Positions 7,917 through 15,855 of a DNA stretch of 25,415 bases are shown in pieces. Source of the stretch: CAZZCP01 sp964653235 (GTDB taxonomy: Bacteria > Bdellovibrionota > Bdellovibrionia > Bdellovibrionales > UBA840). Made by a program: the position numbers and the translations under genes. The stretch lies in contig CAZZCP010000032.1 in assembly GCA_964653235.1 (NCBI GenBank), forward strand, positions 1 to 25,415. Reading direction: 5' to 3'. A model generated the notes under the pieces. That model had not been told where the DNA came from. It did not search any database and saw only the letters and a program-made list of their open reading frames with translations. Numbering within the stretch: the stretch's first letter is position 1; each line of letters starts with the position of its first letter.

Positions 7917-9473
7917 ATGTCACAAAAATTCTTCTATTTGTCCTTCATTGGCTTACTTTTATTTGCTTCGATGAGCGTATCGGCCAGTTTTGTTGAGCGT
8001 GATGTAATTCTATATCGTGATGGTAGCGAGTCTGTGGTTTTTGTCGATTCAGTTGATTTTGCCGCAGTAGCCTCTGCAAAGTCTGTCGATCTAAGTTATA
8101 ATAAGACAAGAAGACTTGCTTTTGTATATGCCTATATTCCTGATCAAGCCGGCGGTCTTTTAAGTCTTAGGGAACATTTGCTTTCACCAGGCTACTCTCA
8201 GAGTCTGGTCAATGCTGTAAATCGCAGAACAATGGAATCCACTTATGGCAAATTAGCCTTTGAACTTTCTAAAGAGTTTGGCCCTGTGGCGATTACCAAT
8301 GACCTAATCTATGATGAAAGTGGAAGAATCAATTTTCGAATGGTCTTGCGCCAGATTGAGAGTGATCTAGATGCTGATTTTTCTCAATATCAACATGTGA
8401 TGCTGTTTTTTCCATTTTTGAATACAGAAATTTCTGGACTAGCAAGTATTGGTGGAAGTCTTTCAGCAGTAGATTCTTTGATAGCCCAAAGCTGGACAAG
8501 AGAGCAAGATTGGATTGTTAGCGTTGTTGCTCATGAATTGGGTCATAATTTAAATCTTCATCATTCGGGTATCAATGGCTTGGGAGAGTATTTGGATCCT
8601 TACTCAATTATGGGCGGAATGAGTCATTCAGAAGAAAAGTTCAATGCACTAAAACTTTTTTCTCTAAATGCCTACGAAGCTGATGATGTTATAGTACTTA
8701 AAGAGTCGCAAAGAGTAAAACTGGTTGATCTCTACTCGATGCGATCAAGAAAAGCTCATAAAGCAGTTCTAATACCTCATGCTGAAAATGAGCTTTATAG
8801 TTTAAGTTTAGCTAGCTTTGATGATGAGCCAAGAATAATGCTTCACCATACAAGTGATCTATTGGATGATCTATCTAGTAGCTATACCGGAATTTCTTCT
8901 TTAGCTTGGAATCAAAATGCTGAAGATACATCAAATACCTATATTTTAGAGGAATCTTTTCTAAGGCAAGGGCAACTTCCTTTTGTATTGCAAGATTTTG
9001 TGTACAAGGCACAAACTTTAGAGTTTGACATAATATTTCGCAACCAGCCCAGTGCAAAAAATTATTTTGATTTACAAAACTATGAGCTGCAAATCTTTAA
9101 TACTTTAAGAAATTGTCGAATACCTAAAGGGCAATCAGAATGCCAGCTTAGAAAAGGCTTAGGTCTTGCCTTCTACGGAATTCCATCAGGTTATAGTGTA
9201 AAAGTATGGACGCGTTCGGGCGATCATTATCAAGAGTTTTGTATGTCAGGTGTAAGTCTTAATTATCCTTTATTGTTTAAAATTCCCTTGGTTTTTCGGC
9301 CCCATTTTTACACTTCAGTTCGTAGTTCTGTTTATGAGGACTCTATCTGTAAAGGCGATCCTCTAACAGAAAATGCATGGCAAATGAATTTGCAATCACC
9401 AGAACCCGGCCGTTGTGAAACAGGGGCTATTATCTTATCGAATCCGCTTGGTGATACCTTTTGTTCACCCTAA
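7917..9473 (+). CDS. Secreted zinc metallopeptidase, gametolysin-like (peptidase M11)
   Basis: 518 residues from ATG 7917, which opens directly with a signal peptide (MSQKFFYLSFIGLLLFASMSVSA). TTG 7902 is in frame and would add five residues; neither has a strong ribosome site. The zinc site HELGHNLNLHH (206-216) supplies the three His ligands and the catalytic Glu of HExxHxxxxxH, and DPYSIMGGM about 15 residues later is the metzincin Met-turn, as in gametolysin-like M11 enzymes. The Gly usual at the eighth position of the motif is Asn here. The rest is a beta-rich C-terminal part with several Cys (CRIPKGQSEC, FCMSG, SICKG, RCETG, FCSP), probably disulfide-bonded outside the cell. A predator could use it to degrade prey proteins; that role is inference. 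The stop abuts the second copy of the inverted-repeat element. Confidence 0.85.
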   Translation: MSQKFFYLSFIGLLLFASMSVSASFVERDVILYRDGSESVVFVDSVDFAAVASAKSVDLSYNKTRRLAFVYAYIPDQAGGLLSLREHLLSPGYSQSLVNAVNRRTMESTYGKLAFELSKEFGPVAITNDLIYDESGRINFRMVLRQIESDLDADFSQYQHVMLFFPFLNTEISGLASIGGSLSAVDSLIAQSWTREQDWIVSVVAHELGHNLNLHHSGINGLGEYLDPYSIMGGMSHSEEKFNALKLFSLNAYEADDVIVLKESQRVKLVDLYSMRSRKAHKAVLIPHAENELYSLSLASFDDEPRIMLHHTSDLLDDLSSSYTGISSLAWNQNAEDTSNTYILEESFLRQGQLPFVLQDFVYKAQTLEFDIIFRNQPSAKNYFDLQNYELQIFNTLRNCRIPKGQSECQLRKGLGLAFYGIPSGYSVKVWTRSGDHYQEFCMSGVSLNYPLLFKIPLVFRPHFYTSVRSSVYEDSICKGDPLTENAWQMNLQSPEPGRCETGAIILSNPLGDTFCSP

Positions 9474-9651
9474 AAACTGCTCCCTTTTGTTTCACTTTTT
9501 TTAGCCAATCATTTTGTACTTTCAATGACTTAGGATGATTGTCCGAGAATGCCTCATGATTTCAAAACATTCGGACAAAATACACTTATGATTTTAGGTA
9601 CTTATGTGCTCTCGGACGGACGTCCGAAGTGAAATAAAAGGGAGCAGTTTT
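9473..9651. repeat. Structured inverted-repeat element, copy 2
   Basis: Same architecture as the element at 371-547: arms AAAACTGCTCCCTTTT and their complement, continuing through TTTCACTT with one wobble, and the internal blocks GTCCGAGAATGCCT, TTCGGAC and CGGACGGACGTCCGAAGTG. It lies between two convergent genes and overlaps the stop codon of each by one or two bases. In this position the long hairpin would end transcription from both sides. The bases flanking the shared CTGCTCCC core differ from copy 1, yet pair within each copy (AG with CT there, AA with TT here). Confidence 0.85.
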
Positions 9652-10669
9652 AAGAGTTTTCATAATCTTGATGGCCCGGAATATCCTCTGTTACTGGCTC
9701 AATAATATCGACCCCCAGGTGCAAGATGCGGGTACCGGCATCGCAATTGGGCCTTACATTTTTACCAATCACAATCCCTGATCGATCAGCTCGTACTTCT
9801 TCTTTGACTTCGCCAAAGACATTGTAAACATTTGCAATCACATCACCTTTGTTTACTTTTTCTGCCAAATTAGGCAAAACATCAACAATTCCTCCTTTGC
9901 TAGAGTAAATCCAATAGGAGTGATCACAAACTGTGGCATTGGTAACCATATCTCGTACGTTGCCATCAATCATTTTTAAATATCTAAGAGTATTTAAAAT
10001 TCCCTCTAAGGTCTCATCAACGAGCTTGTGTTGAAAGTCATTTGGGTTGCCAATTTCTATGGTGATAGCTGGTATGCCTTGTTCATTGGCCCATGCTCTT
10101 AGGGTACCGCTTTCATCAAATTTCTGTACTATGATTTGCGGATTTTGCAAATAAGCAAGAGTTCTTGTCTCTTCGTTTTCAAGATCTGCACGCAAGTAAA
10201 GACTGTTTACTCTGCCATGACTTGCCGTATGTAAATCTAAGAGATAATCAAATTTTGCGATAATTTTCGTTAAGAACTGATGGGCATAAATTTGACTGGA
10301 TGAGCCGACAGGGCTGCCAGGCATAATACGATTGAGATCGACATTGTCTGAGAAGTATCTTTGGTTTGCTAGGTAACCTGGTACATTGCTGATTGGGCAT
10401 AAAACCAATGTGCCTTTTAGCTTTTCTGGTGAAATCGAATCGATAAGTTTAAATATGGTGGGAATTCCATTGAGTTCGTTGCCATGCAGAGCCGCGGTGA
10501 GACCGAATTTTTTACCCTTCTCTTTTCCTCGAATCACAATCAAGGGTACTCTCCAAGGAACACCCAATGAATTGTCAGAGAGGTGAACATGAATACGGTG
10601 AGTTTCTCCTCGGCTTAGGCTTGATAGATTTAAATCTTCTTTTGCTTTTATCACTTTTATCTTTTGCAT
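9650..10669 (-). CDS. Succinylglutamate desuccinylase/aspartoacylase family deacylase
   Basis: 339 residues of the AstE/AspA branch of the zinc carboxypeptidase (M14) superfamily. Zinc ligands are visible in LHGNELNG (His62, Glu65) and DLHTA (His147); DLNR (111-114) and NQRYF form the substrate pocket, and the Glu in TIEIGNP (205) fits the catalytic base. The C-terminal ~110 residues form the beta domain usual in this family (GGIVDVLPNLAEKVNKGD). Members hydrolyse N-acyl amino acids or related amides in the cytoplasm. There is no arginine-succinyltransferase pathway nearby, so arginine catabolism is not supported. It starts 4 bases after the ATP-grasp gene, so the two are almost certainly co-translated and may act on the same bond in opposite directions (inference). 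Confidence 0.85.
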   Translation of the reverse strand: MQKIKVIKAKEDLNLSSLSRGETHRIHVHLSDNSLGVPWRVPLIVIRGKEKGKKFGLTAALHGNELNGIPTIFKLIDSISPEKLKGTLVLCPISNVPGYLANQRYFSDNVDLNRIMPGSPVGSSSQIYAHQFLTKIIAKFDYLLDLHTASHGRVNSLYLRADLENEETRTLAYLQNPQIIVQKFDESGTLRAWANEQGIPAITIEIGNPNDFQHKLVDETLEGILNTLRYLKMIDGNVRDMVTNATVCDHSYWIYSSKGGIVDVLPNLAEKVNKGDVIANVYNVFGEVKEEVRADRSGIVIGKNVRPNCDAGTRILHLGVDIIEPVTEDIPGHQDYENS

Positions 10670-10673
10670 GTAA

Positions 10674-12098
10674 TTAGCCTATAATCTCACGTATTAATGA
10701 TTCATCCTTATCGAGAGAACGAAAGAGTTTTTGTCGAAAAGCACCTTTCTTGTTGATAAGGTGAATTGCCATTTTATCAATAGCAACAACAGAAAGTACG
10801 GTTTGTATGTATGCTTCAATCAAATCGTCGGTTCCTAAACCAAGTGAGTTAAAGTCTTTTCGATCCATTAGCATTAAGCGGGAAGTGTCTGAATCCCATA
10901 AATTCTCACCCTTTTTAATTGAAAGATTGGTTCCTAGAACACTCCAGCTATCATCAGGTACTTTGCTTTCTAAAGGTTCTTTTGCTTTTCGAGCATAAAG
11001 TGCGCAGGGTGAAAAACCTTGGGGTGAAGAAAAGATCATAAGCCTAAGATCGGCAATATAAATTTTAGATTTTTTATTAGGTACGGTGCCGATATGAAAG
11101 TATCTTCCAGATTGACCCGTAGAGCTCCACTCATAGTGACCGATTAAACTCTGAACAATAAATTGATCATAATTATGATCTTGTTCCATAAAAGATGCGA
11201 GCTCTTTTTCATTGGTAATGGTAAAAACTCCTTGTCCAGCATTAGAGTAGGGGTTTTTGATTACAGCTTTACCACCAAATTTTTGTACCCACAGCGGGAT
11301 TTCGACTTTACTTATATCTTTGATGGTTTCAGGAGTATTGATTTTCAATCCTGACCCAGATAGTTCAGAGTTGTATAGCTCATAGGCTTTGTCTGCTAAG
11401 AGTTTGTTTCTTCCACCAGCAAGACAAACCAAACTAGAATTATATATAAAGCTTTTCGAGGTGGTCGGAATTCGATTCCAGGGTTTTTGTGTTACATAGC
11501 GAAAGGCAGCACGAATGGGAACAACTTGATCTTCGTTCACTTGAACATTTAAAATTCCATTTTCAAATTGCGTAAATTTCTCACCATTATCATAAAAGGG
11601 TACAAGCAAAACTTCTTCACCTGTAAGGTCGGCGATAGTTTGTGCATAGCCCGAACACTCCATATAGTTTTTGTCATAAATCACTGCAAGTCTTCCCTCA
11701 GGCAGACGTTTTCTTTTTAAAGCAGGTAAAAAAGAGTTTTCAACTAAATATTTATAGCCTCGGTGTTCATCAAATTCCGAAATGGGCGGCATTGATTTTT
11801 GTCCTGAAGGGCATGAGTTGGTTTCTAAAACCACCATTTTTCGATTGGCTTTTTCTGTTGTTGTATAAAACAGATCAGCTCCGCCCCAAAAAAAATGTTT
11901 TGATTGGTAAGATAATATTTCTTCTAATTGAACCTTACTCACTTGAGGGTTGAGGTGAACATATCTCTCAATGATCTGATTGTGCTTGAGATTGAAAAAA
12001 TGGCCTACCATTGGGTGCAATTGTGAATTGAGAGCTTTGGGGTAGAAGTGAGAGTCGGCCTCAAAGTTTCCAGGAGTTTTTACTTCGACTTTATTCAT
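10674..12098 (-). CDS. ATP-grasp family ligase of unknown substrate
   Basis: 474 residues. The central part has the ATP-grasp signature: KAVIKNPYSNAGQGVF (278-292) is the nucleotide-binding loop, followed by QFIVQSLIGHYEW and a metal-site strand YIADLRLMIFSS. LETNSCPSGQ (91-100) is a second conserved-looking motif in the N-terminal half. ATP-grasp enzymes join a carboxylate to an amine or thiol through an acyl-phosphate. No signal peptide, so cytoplasmic. The ribosome site AGGA lies six bases before ATG. It is followed at 4 bases by a deacylase gene and preceded at 87 bases by a LysR regulator in the same direction. The superfamily is fairly clear; the substrate could be an amino acid, peptide or polyamine and cannot be read from sequence. 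Confidence 0.75.
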   Translation of the reverse strand: MNKVEVKTPGNFEADSHFYPKALNSQLHPMVGHFFNLKHNQIIERYVHLNPQVSKVQLEEILSYQSKHFFWGGADLFYTTTEKANRKMVVLETNSCPSGQKSMPPISEFDEHRGYKYLVENSFLPALKRKRLPEGRLAVIYDKNYMECSGYAQTIADLTGEEVLLVPFYDNGEKFTQFENGILNVQVNEDQVVPIRAAFRYVTQKPWNRIPTTSKSFIYNSSLVCLAGGRNKLLADKAYELYNSELSGSGLKINTPETIKDISKVEIPLWVQKFGGKAVIKNPYSNAGQGVFTITNEKELASFMEQDHNYDQFIVQSLIGHYEWSSTGQSGRYFHIGTVPNKKSKIYIADLRLMIFSSPQGFSPCALYARKAKEPLESKVPDDSWSVLGTNLSIKKGENLWDSDTSRLMLMDRKDFNSLGLGTDDLIEAYIQTVLSVVAIDKMAIHLINKKGAFRQKLFRSLDKDESLIREIIG

Positions 12099-12185
12099 CG
12101 TATTCCTTTAGGGTGTTTTAAGGTTTTCTATTCTATTACTACCTATAGCTCATTCTTCCTTTAAGGAGTGCTCGATCAGTAGCCC

Positions 12186-13079
12186 TCATAGCGAAGATGA
12201 AGCATCAATACGCCCAGATCTCTTCTTTAAAAGTTCATATCCCATACCGCGATAGTCACTTTTGATTACACCCCAAACTGAAGTTTGCAAATCTTCAATT
12301 TCTCCTAGTACAATGATTTCTTTGTTTCTTGTAAATCTATTTTTTGCAACTTCGGGCACTATGGTAAATGCCAAAGCCTGTTCTGTTACGAGTTGAAATA
12401 AGTCCATGTCATTGCCTTGGCCAATGATTTTTGGTGTTAGTGAGTATCGAGTAAAAAACAACTCAAGCTCGTACCTTAAATGAGAGTCGGATGAGTAGTT
12501 AAAATAGGGAATTTTTGCTAAAGATTCAGGAAAATTTTTTTTGTATTTGGCATATTTTTTGTGAGCAATAGCAAAACATCGATTCATGCCAACTAAATAA
12601 GCAGTCATATTGGGTGTAAGACTTAATTTAGAATCGGTAAAAACCAGATCAATAATTCCTTCTTCAAGGTCTGCCAAAAGCAGATGTCTTTGGCTTTCTT
12701 TGATATGAACAGAGATTTCTTTTTGCTGAAACAGGGGAAGAAGGGTGTCATAGAGAAAGTACTGACTCATATGATAGGTAATACCTATATCTATGCTTGT
12801 CTTAGGCAGCTGCGTTCTATTGCGCAAGCGCGAAGTCATCGTATTGGATAAAGCAAATATTTTCTCGGCAAACTCAAGTGCCAGTTCTCCTTCTTGAGTT
12901 ATACTAAGGCTGCGATTTTTACGCTCAAAAAGTAAGCAATCAAAGTATTCTTCAAGAAGCTTGATCTGGTCACTGATAGTAGGTTGAGAAATATAGAGTT
13001 TCTCAGAGGCAGTTTTAATCGAACCCTCTTTGGCAACAATATAGAAATAGTAGAAATGATTAAAATTTAGTCTATCCAT
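12186..13079 (-). CDS. LysR family transcriptional regulator, NhaR-like
   Basis: 297 residues. Residues 1-60 form the winged helix-turn-helix: LNFNHFYYFYIVAKEGSIKTASEKLYISQPTISDQI, followed by LLEEYFDCLLFERKNRSLSIT. The LN..H.YYF..VAKEGSI opening is characteristic of the NhaR subgroup. Residues ~90-290 are the periplasmic-binding-like effector domain (IDIGITYHMSQY opens it). It is upstream of and parallel to the ATP-grasp and deacylase genes, and divergent from the small secreted gene pair starting at 13193, so either could be its target. No sodium antiporter gene is in the window. Confidence 0.88.
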   Translation of the reverse strand: MDRLNFNHFYYFYIVAKEGSIKTASEKLYISQPTISDQIKLLEEYFDCLLFERKNRSLSITQEGELALEFAEKIFALSNTMTSRLRNRTQLPKTSIDIGITYHMSQYFLYDTLLPLFQQKEISVHIKESQRHLLLADLEEGIIDLVFTDSKLSLTPNMTAYLVGMNRCFAIAHKKYAKYKKNFPESLAKIPYFNYSSDSHLRYELELFFTRYSLTPKIIGQGNDMDLFQLVTEQALAFTIVPEVAKNRFTRNKEIIVLGEIEDLQTSVWGVIKSDYRGMGYELLKKRSGRIDASSSL

Positions 13080-13101
13080 GTATCATAATACTTCAGTTAG
13101 T

Positions 13102-13127
13102 TTATTCCTAATTGAATAGGGTGATAA
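13102..13127. promoter_or_regulatory. Candidate operator between the LysR gene and the divergent gene pair
   Basis: An interrupted dyad, TTAT-x-CCTA-6-TAGG-xxx-ATAA, lies 23 bases upstream of the LysR start and in the shared 113-bp divergent region. LysR proteins usually bind AT-rich dyads in such places. No experimental or conservation support is available from one sequence. Confidence 0.3.
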
Positions 13128-13192
13128 AACGATTTTACTTAACTTTAACGAGTCTCGATAATAAATCAAGTGTTTCATCTAAGGAGGATTTC

Positions 13193-13477
13193 TTGAAATA
13201 CATAATGCTTTTTTTTCTACTTTTTTCTATTGGATCACACTGCTTTGCAGATGAAATGAGTCAAAAGAAAAAGTGTAAAAATGTTGAAGTAAGTTGCGAT
13301 GGTGTTGAAGGTGCAAAACGTGAGTATTTTTGTGCAAAAAAGCAAGTCTCTGAAAAAAGAAAAGAGAAACTCTGTAAAAAGGCACCAAGAAAAAGAATGG
13401 CTAAGAAGAAAAAACAAAAAAAGATAAAAAAAGAAATCAAATCCGATTCAGAAATGAATGATGATTTAGATTTATAA
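13193..13477 (+). CDS. Small basic secreted protein
   Basis: 94 residues from TTG 13193, selected by a strong site AAGGAGG (13181-13187) five bases upstream and by the signal peptide that follows at once (KYIMLFFLLFSIGSHCFA). A longer in-frame TTG at 13112 lacks a ribosome site. The mature part has four Cys (KKCKN, VSCDG, YFCAK, LCKK) in the first half, possibly two disulfides, then a dense Lys/Arg tail and a short acidic end. No family recognised. The next gene starts 9 bases later and encodes an acidic counterpart. Confidence 0.7.
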   Translation: MKYIMLFFLLFSIGSHCFADEMSQKKKCKNVEVSCDGVEGAKREYFCAKKQVSEKRKEKLCKKAPRKRMAKKKKQKKIKKEIKSDSEMNDDLDL

Positions 13478-13486
13478 GGAGATAAA

Positions 13487-13648
13487 ATGAAAAAGAATGC
13501 ACTTTTAAACTTGTTGTTGTGTTTTATGCTTGCTTTTAGCTTAAACGCTTTTGGTGATGATCATGATAGCGATGATGGTCATGATACAACTCATGATACA
13601 ACTCATGATGATTCCTCTTCAGACGATTACGACTCTGGTGATGAGTAA
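13487..13648 (+). CDS. Tiny His/Asp-rich secreted peptide
   Basis: 53 residues. AAGGAG lies seven bases before ATG 13487. A signal peptide (MKKNALLNLLLCFMLAFSLNAFG) is followed by only ~30 residues, more than half Asp, His, Ser or Thr: DDHDSDDGHDTTHDTTHDD then an acidic Ser-rich end. It contains two direct HDTT repeats. The composition suits binding of divalent metal ions in the periplasm or outside the cell. Together with the basic protein 9 bases upstream it forms an oppositely charged pair in one operon. No family is recognised. Confidence 0.7.
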   Translation: MKKNALLNLLLCFMLAFSLNAFGDDHDSDDGHDTTHDTTHDDSSSDDYDSGDE

Positions 13649-13656
13649 GAACTAAA

Positions 13657-13690
13657 AAAGGGCCTTGTGGAATGCTCTATGAGGCCTTTC
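13657..13690 (+). terminator. Probable terminator of the small secreted gene pair
   Basis: AAAGGGCC pairs with GGCCTTT (one bulged G) around an 18-base loop, with TTTCT at its end and an A-run before it. It starts 8 bases after the stop at 13648. The U-tract is short, so efficiency is uncertain. Confidence 0.45.
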
Positions 13691-13794
13691 TAAATGGGTA
13701 ATCAGCCAATTTGTCTTAATTTGATACAGTGTATATCTTTAATAAATTAAAAAATTATCTAAATTCTTAATAGCATATTCTTGATAGTATTATT

Positions 13795-15051
13795 ATGAAA
13801 CGCCGAATTCTCTTTGTTTGTATTGGGATTGTTGCCACAATGATCATATATCAAAACTGCTCAGATGTTGGTTTAACCAATCCCAGTGAGACTCCTCAAG
13901 AGCAGTGTAGTCCTCCTCAATACAATATAGTAGAGAGTCAAAATGGTGATGAATACTTCTATCATGTTTTTGAAATTCTAGAAGACTCTGCACCTCGTGC
14001 TCTTGATATTGAGATGGAGTTTCAAATCAATCAAGACCCTCCGATTCGAGCTAAGTCTATAAGCATGAGTCGCGATGAGTATCTCAATAGAGCTTGTGAG
14101 TTTGAGGTCAAGGCCAAGCCTCCTTCTTGTGGTCAGACTATTGAAGTCAATCAAGTTTTTAGAAAATTCGCAGCTCAAGATCCAGATTGTCCTTTGCCTG
14201 TTGATCCTCCCGATGAGGATCCGCCAATAGAAGATCCACCTCAAGATGATCCTCCTGAAGAGTCAGATGGTTTAGACTATGGCTTTTGCACCGAAGGAAC
14301 ATTTGATTGGCCAGATTTAACGCCCGCTAATTTTGATTTGCCCTCGCAGTGTACCGATGGAGTGAATTTTAATATTGAAAAAGAGGTAATGCAGCTTTAC
14401 GCGAGAACAACAGGCATAGCGCGTTTTCGTAGGCAGGGGTCAAGCAGCGGTGGTAACTTTTTAAGCTCAACTTTCAATTGTACGAATGGCTCTGAAAGTC
14501 GTATCGCTTAATTAGGCGATATGCGTGCTGGTTGCAGTGATATAATACTCAGTCACAGATTAGCGGCAGCATCAAGACCAATTATGTCTTTGCCAACAGA
14601 GACCTATGTATCCTCGATTCCTTTTCGTTTAAGAAAGGGAATGCTTTATATGACGGTCTCTAATTCTATCATTTCGAGTAATAATATATTTTCATTTACA
14701 TCACCCTGGTCGCTTGTCATTTCAGAATGTCCAGGTATTGAAGAGCTGAGCGCGGCTTGTAGGGTTCAAGGAAATTACAACTCTGAGGTTTTTATTTATG
14801 ATAAAGACTTGGTTCGTGAAATGTATCCCGATACTGACACTTCCAGCTTTTGCATGATAGAGGCAGACAAAACATATTATATAAACACAGTTTTTGCTCA
14901 AAAAGAATTTGATAGCGAGTCTAGATCTTTTCGAGACGATTTAATCTATACTTGTGAATCTGCTGTATCTGATGCAAGCGGGCAAGATTAACTCTCAGCA
15001 GGTTGCGGTATTAGGATGCATATTCAATTTCCTCGTTGCAGTGAGAACTAA
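13795..15051 (+). pseudogene. Cys-rich secreted protein gene split by in-frame TAA codons
   Basis: The frame opened at ATG 13795 (238 codons) is stopped by TAA at 14509-14511 and continues in the same frame to 14991 with 159 more sense codons, including ATG 14521. The first part has an N-terminal hydrophobic segment ending in YQNCSD, plausibly a lipoprotein or membrane signal, and a DPP-rich linker (about 14197-14262). The second part has no signal sequence but continues the Cys-rich extracellular style (ISECPG, AACRVQ, FCMIE ADKTYYIN, YTCES), so it is most likely the rest of the same protein. A second TAA (14989-14991) is followed by 19 more open codons with AGCGIRM and PRCSEN up to TAA 15049-15051, which may be the original C-terminus. 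A CAA-to-TAA change would explain the first stop. AGG before 14521 could permit restart, but the product would not be exported. Confidence 0.6.
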
Positions 15052-15123
15052 CTTTTTTCTAGACTTTAGGCTGTGTCATTGGGCACACATTGCCTTCTGA
15101 TTTGAATCTCGTAGAATCAATAT

Positions 15124-15828
15124 GTGAAGCAAATAAATTTTATATCTATTAGAAACATTCTGATTTTTTCTTTTTTCATATTTTCTTTATCTGCTTGGGG
15201 AAAGCAAACAAAGCTAGATAAAAGTGTTCGTATTCCACAACAAGAAGAGATTGTTTCGAGCATATTTAAAGATATGGTTGTGGTGCAAAGAAAGGCCAAA
15301 GAAAAGCGAAACAAGATTCTTTTTTCTACATACCTTCAATTTGATTTCTCTGATGGGCCTATCACAATGTACGGGCTCAATACAAATTTTGGTTATGCTT
15401 TTAATGACTTTTTTGAGGTTTATTTAAATTTGGTGCCGGTTTTTCTTAGTGAAGAGAGAAATATTGTTGATAGAGTCGAGAGTTTAACACTTCAAGGTGG
15501 TGGACAGGCGACTTTGACCTATGCCAAACCAGAGTATCAGTATGGAATTGAAGCTCTTTGGTTGCCCGCGTATGGCAAAGATAGCTGGGGGCCCAAACAG
15601 ATAGTAAGAAGCGATACTTTTTTTAAATTTGGTGCCGCACAAATTTTATATGAAGACAATGAAACTGGACTTCGATTTACTTCGGCAATTGGTAAAACTT
15701 ATTTTATTTCCTCTTACTTTAATTTTCGCTTTGCTGCAGGGGTAAGCTATCTACAAACCATTGTAGATGCTGAAAAAGATTTTCGAACCATTGGTATATT
15801 AGAATTTGGCTCGGTATATTATTTTTAA
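15124..15828 (+). CDS. Outer-membrane beta-barrel protein of the gliding-motor locus
   Basis: 234 residues from GTG 15124 (weak ribosome site; an overlapping ATG is out of frame). Signal peptide SIRNILIFSFFIFSLSAWG, then a periplasmic stretch with QQEEIVSSIFKDMVVVQRKAKEKRN, then alternating amphipathic strands (FSTYLQFDFSDGPITMYGLN, FGYAFNDFFEVYLNLVPVF and others) ending in an aromatic residue (VYYF), the usual outer-membrane assembly signal. This matches the outer-membrane beta-barrel proteins (GltA/GltB type) encoded with Agl-Glt machines in delta-proteobacteria and Bdellovibrio relatives. It is the first gene of an eight-gene operon; the next gene starts 27 bases later. It likely forms the outer-membrane end of the trans-envelope complex. 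Confidence 0.75.
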   Translation: MKQINFISIRNILIFSFFIFSLSAWGKQTKLDKSVRIPQQEEIVSSIFKDMVVVQRKAKEKRNKILFSTYLQFDFSDGPITMYGLNTNFGYAFNDFFEVYLNLVPVFLSEERNIVDRVESLTLQGGGQATLTYAKPEYQYGIEALWLPAYGKDSWGPKQIVRSDTFFKFGAAQILYEDNETGLRFTSAIGKTYFISSYFNFRFAAGVSYLQTIVDAEKDFRTIGILEFGSVYYF

Positions 15829-15855
15829 TCAAAAAAAACGCTGGGAGGCCGTGTT

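Noticed and set aside
14509..14511. Recoding of TAA as a sense codon
   Set aside because: Neighbouring genes (for example those ending at 926, 6744 and 9473) use TAA as normal stop, and no recoding signal is visible; a nonsense mutation is simpler.
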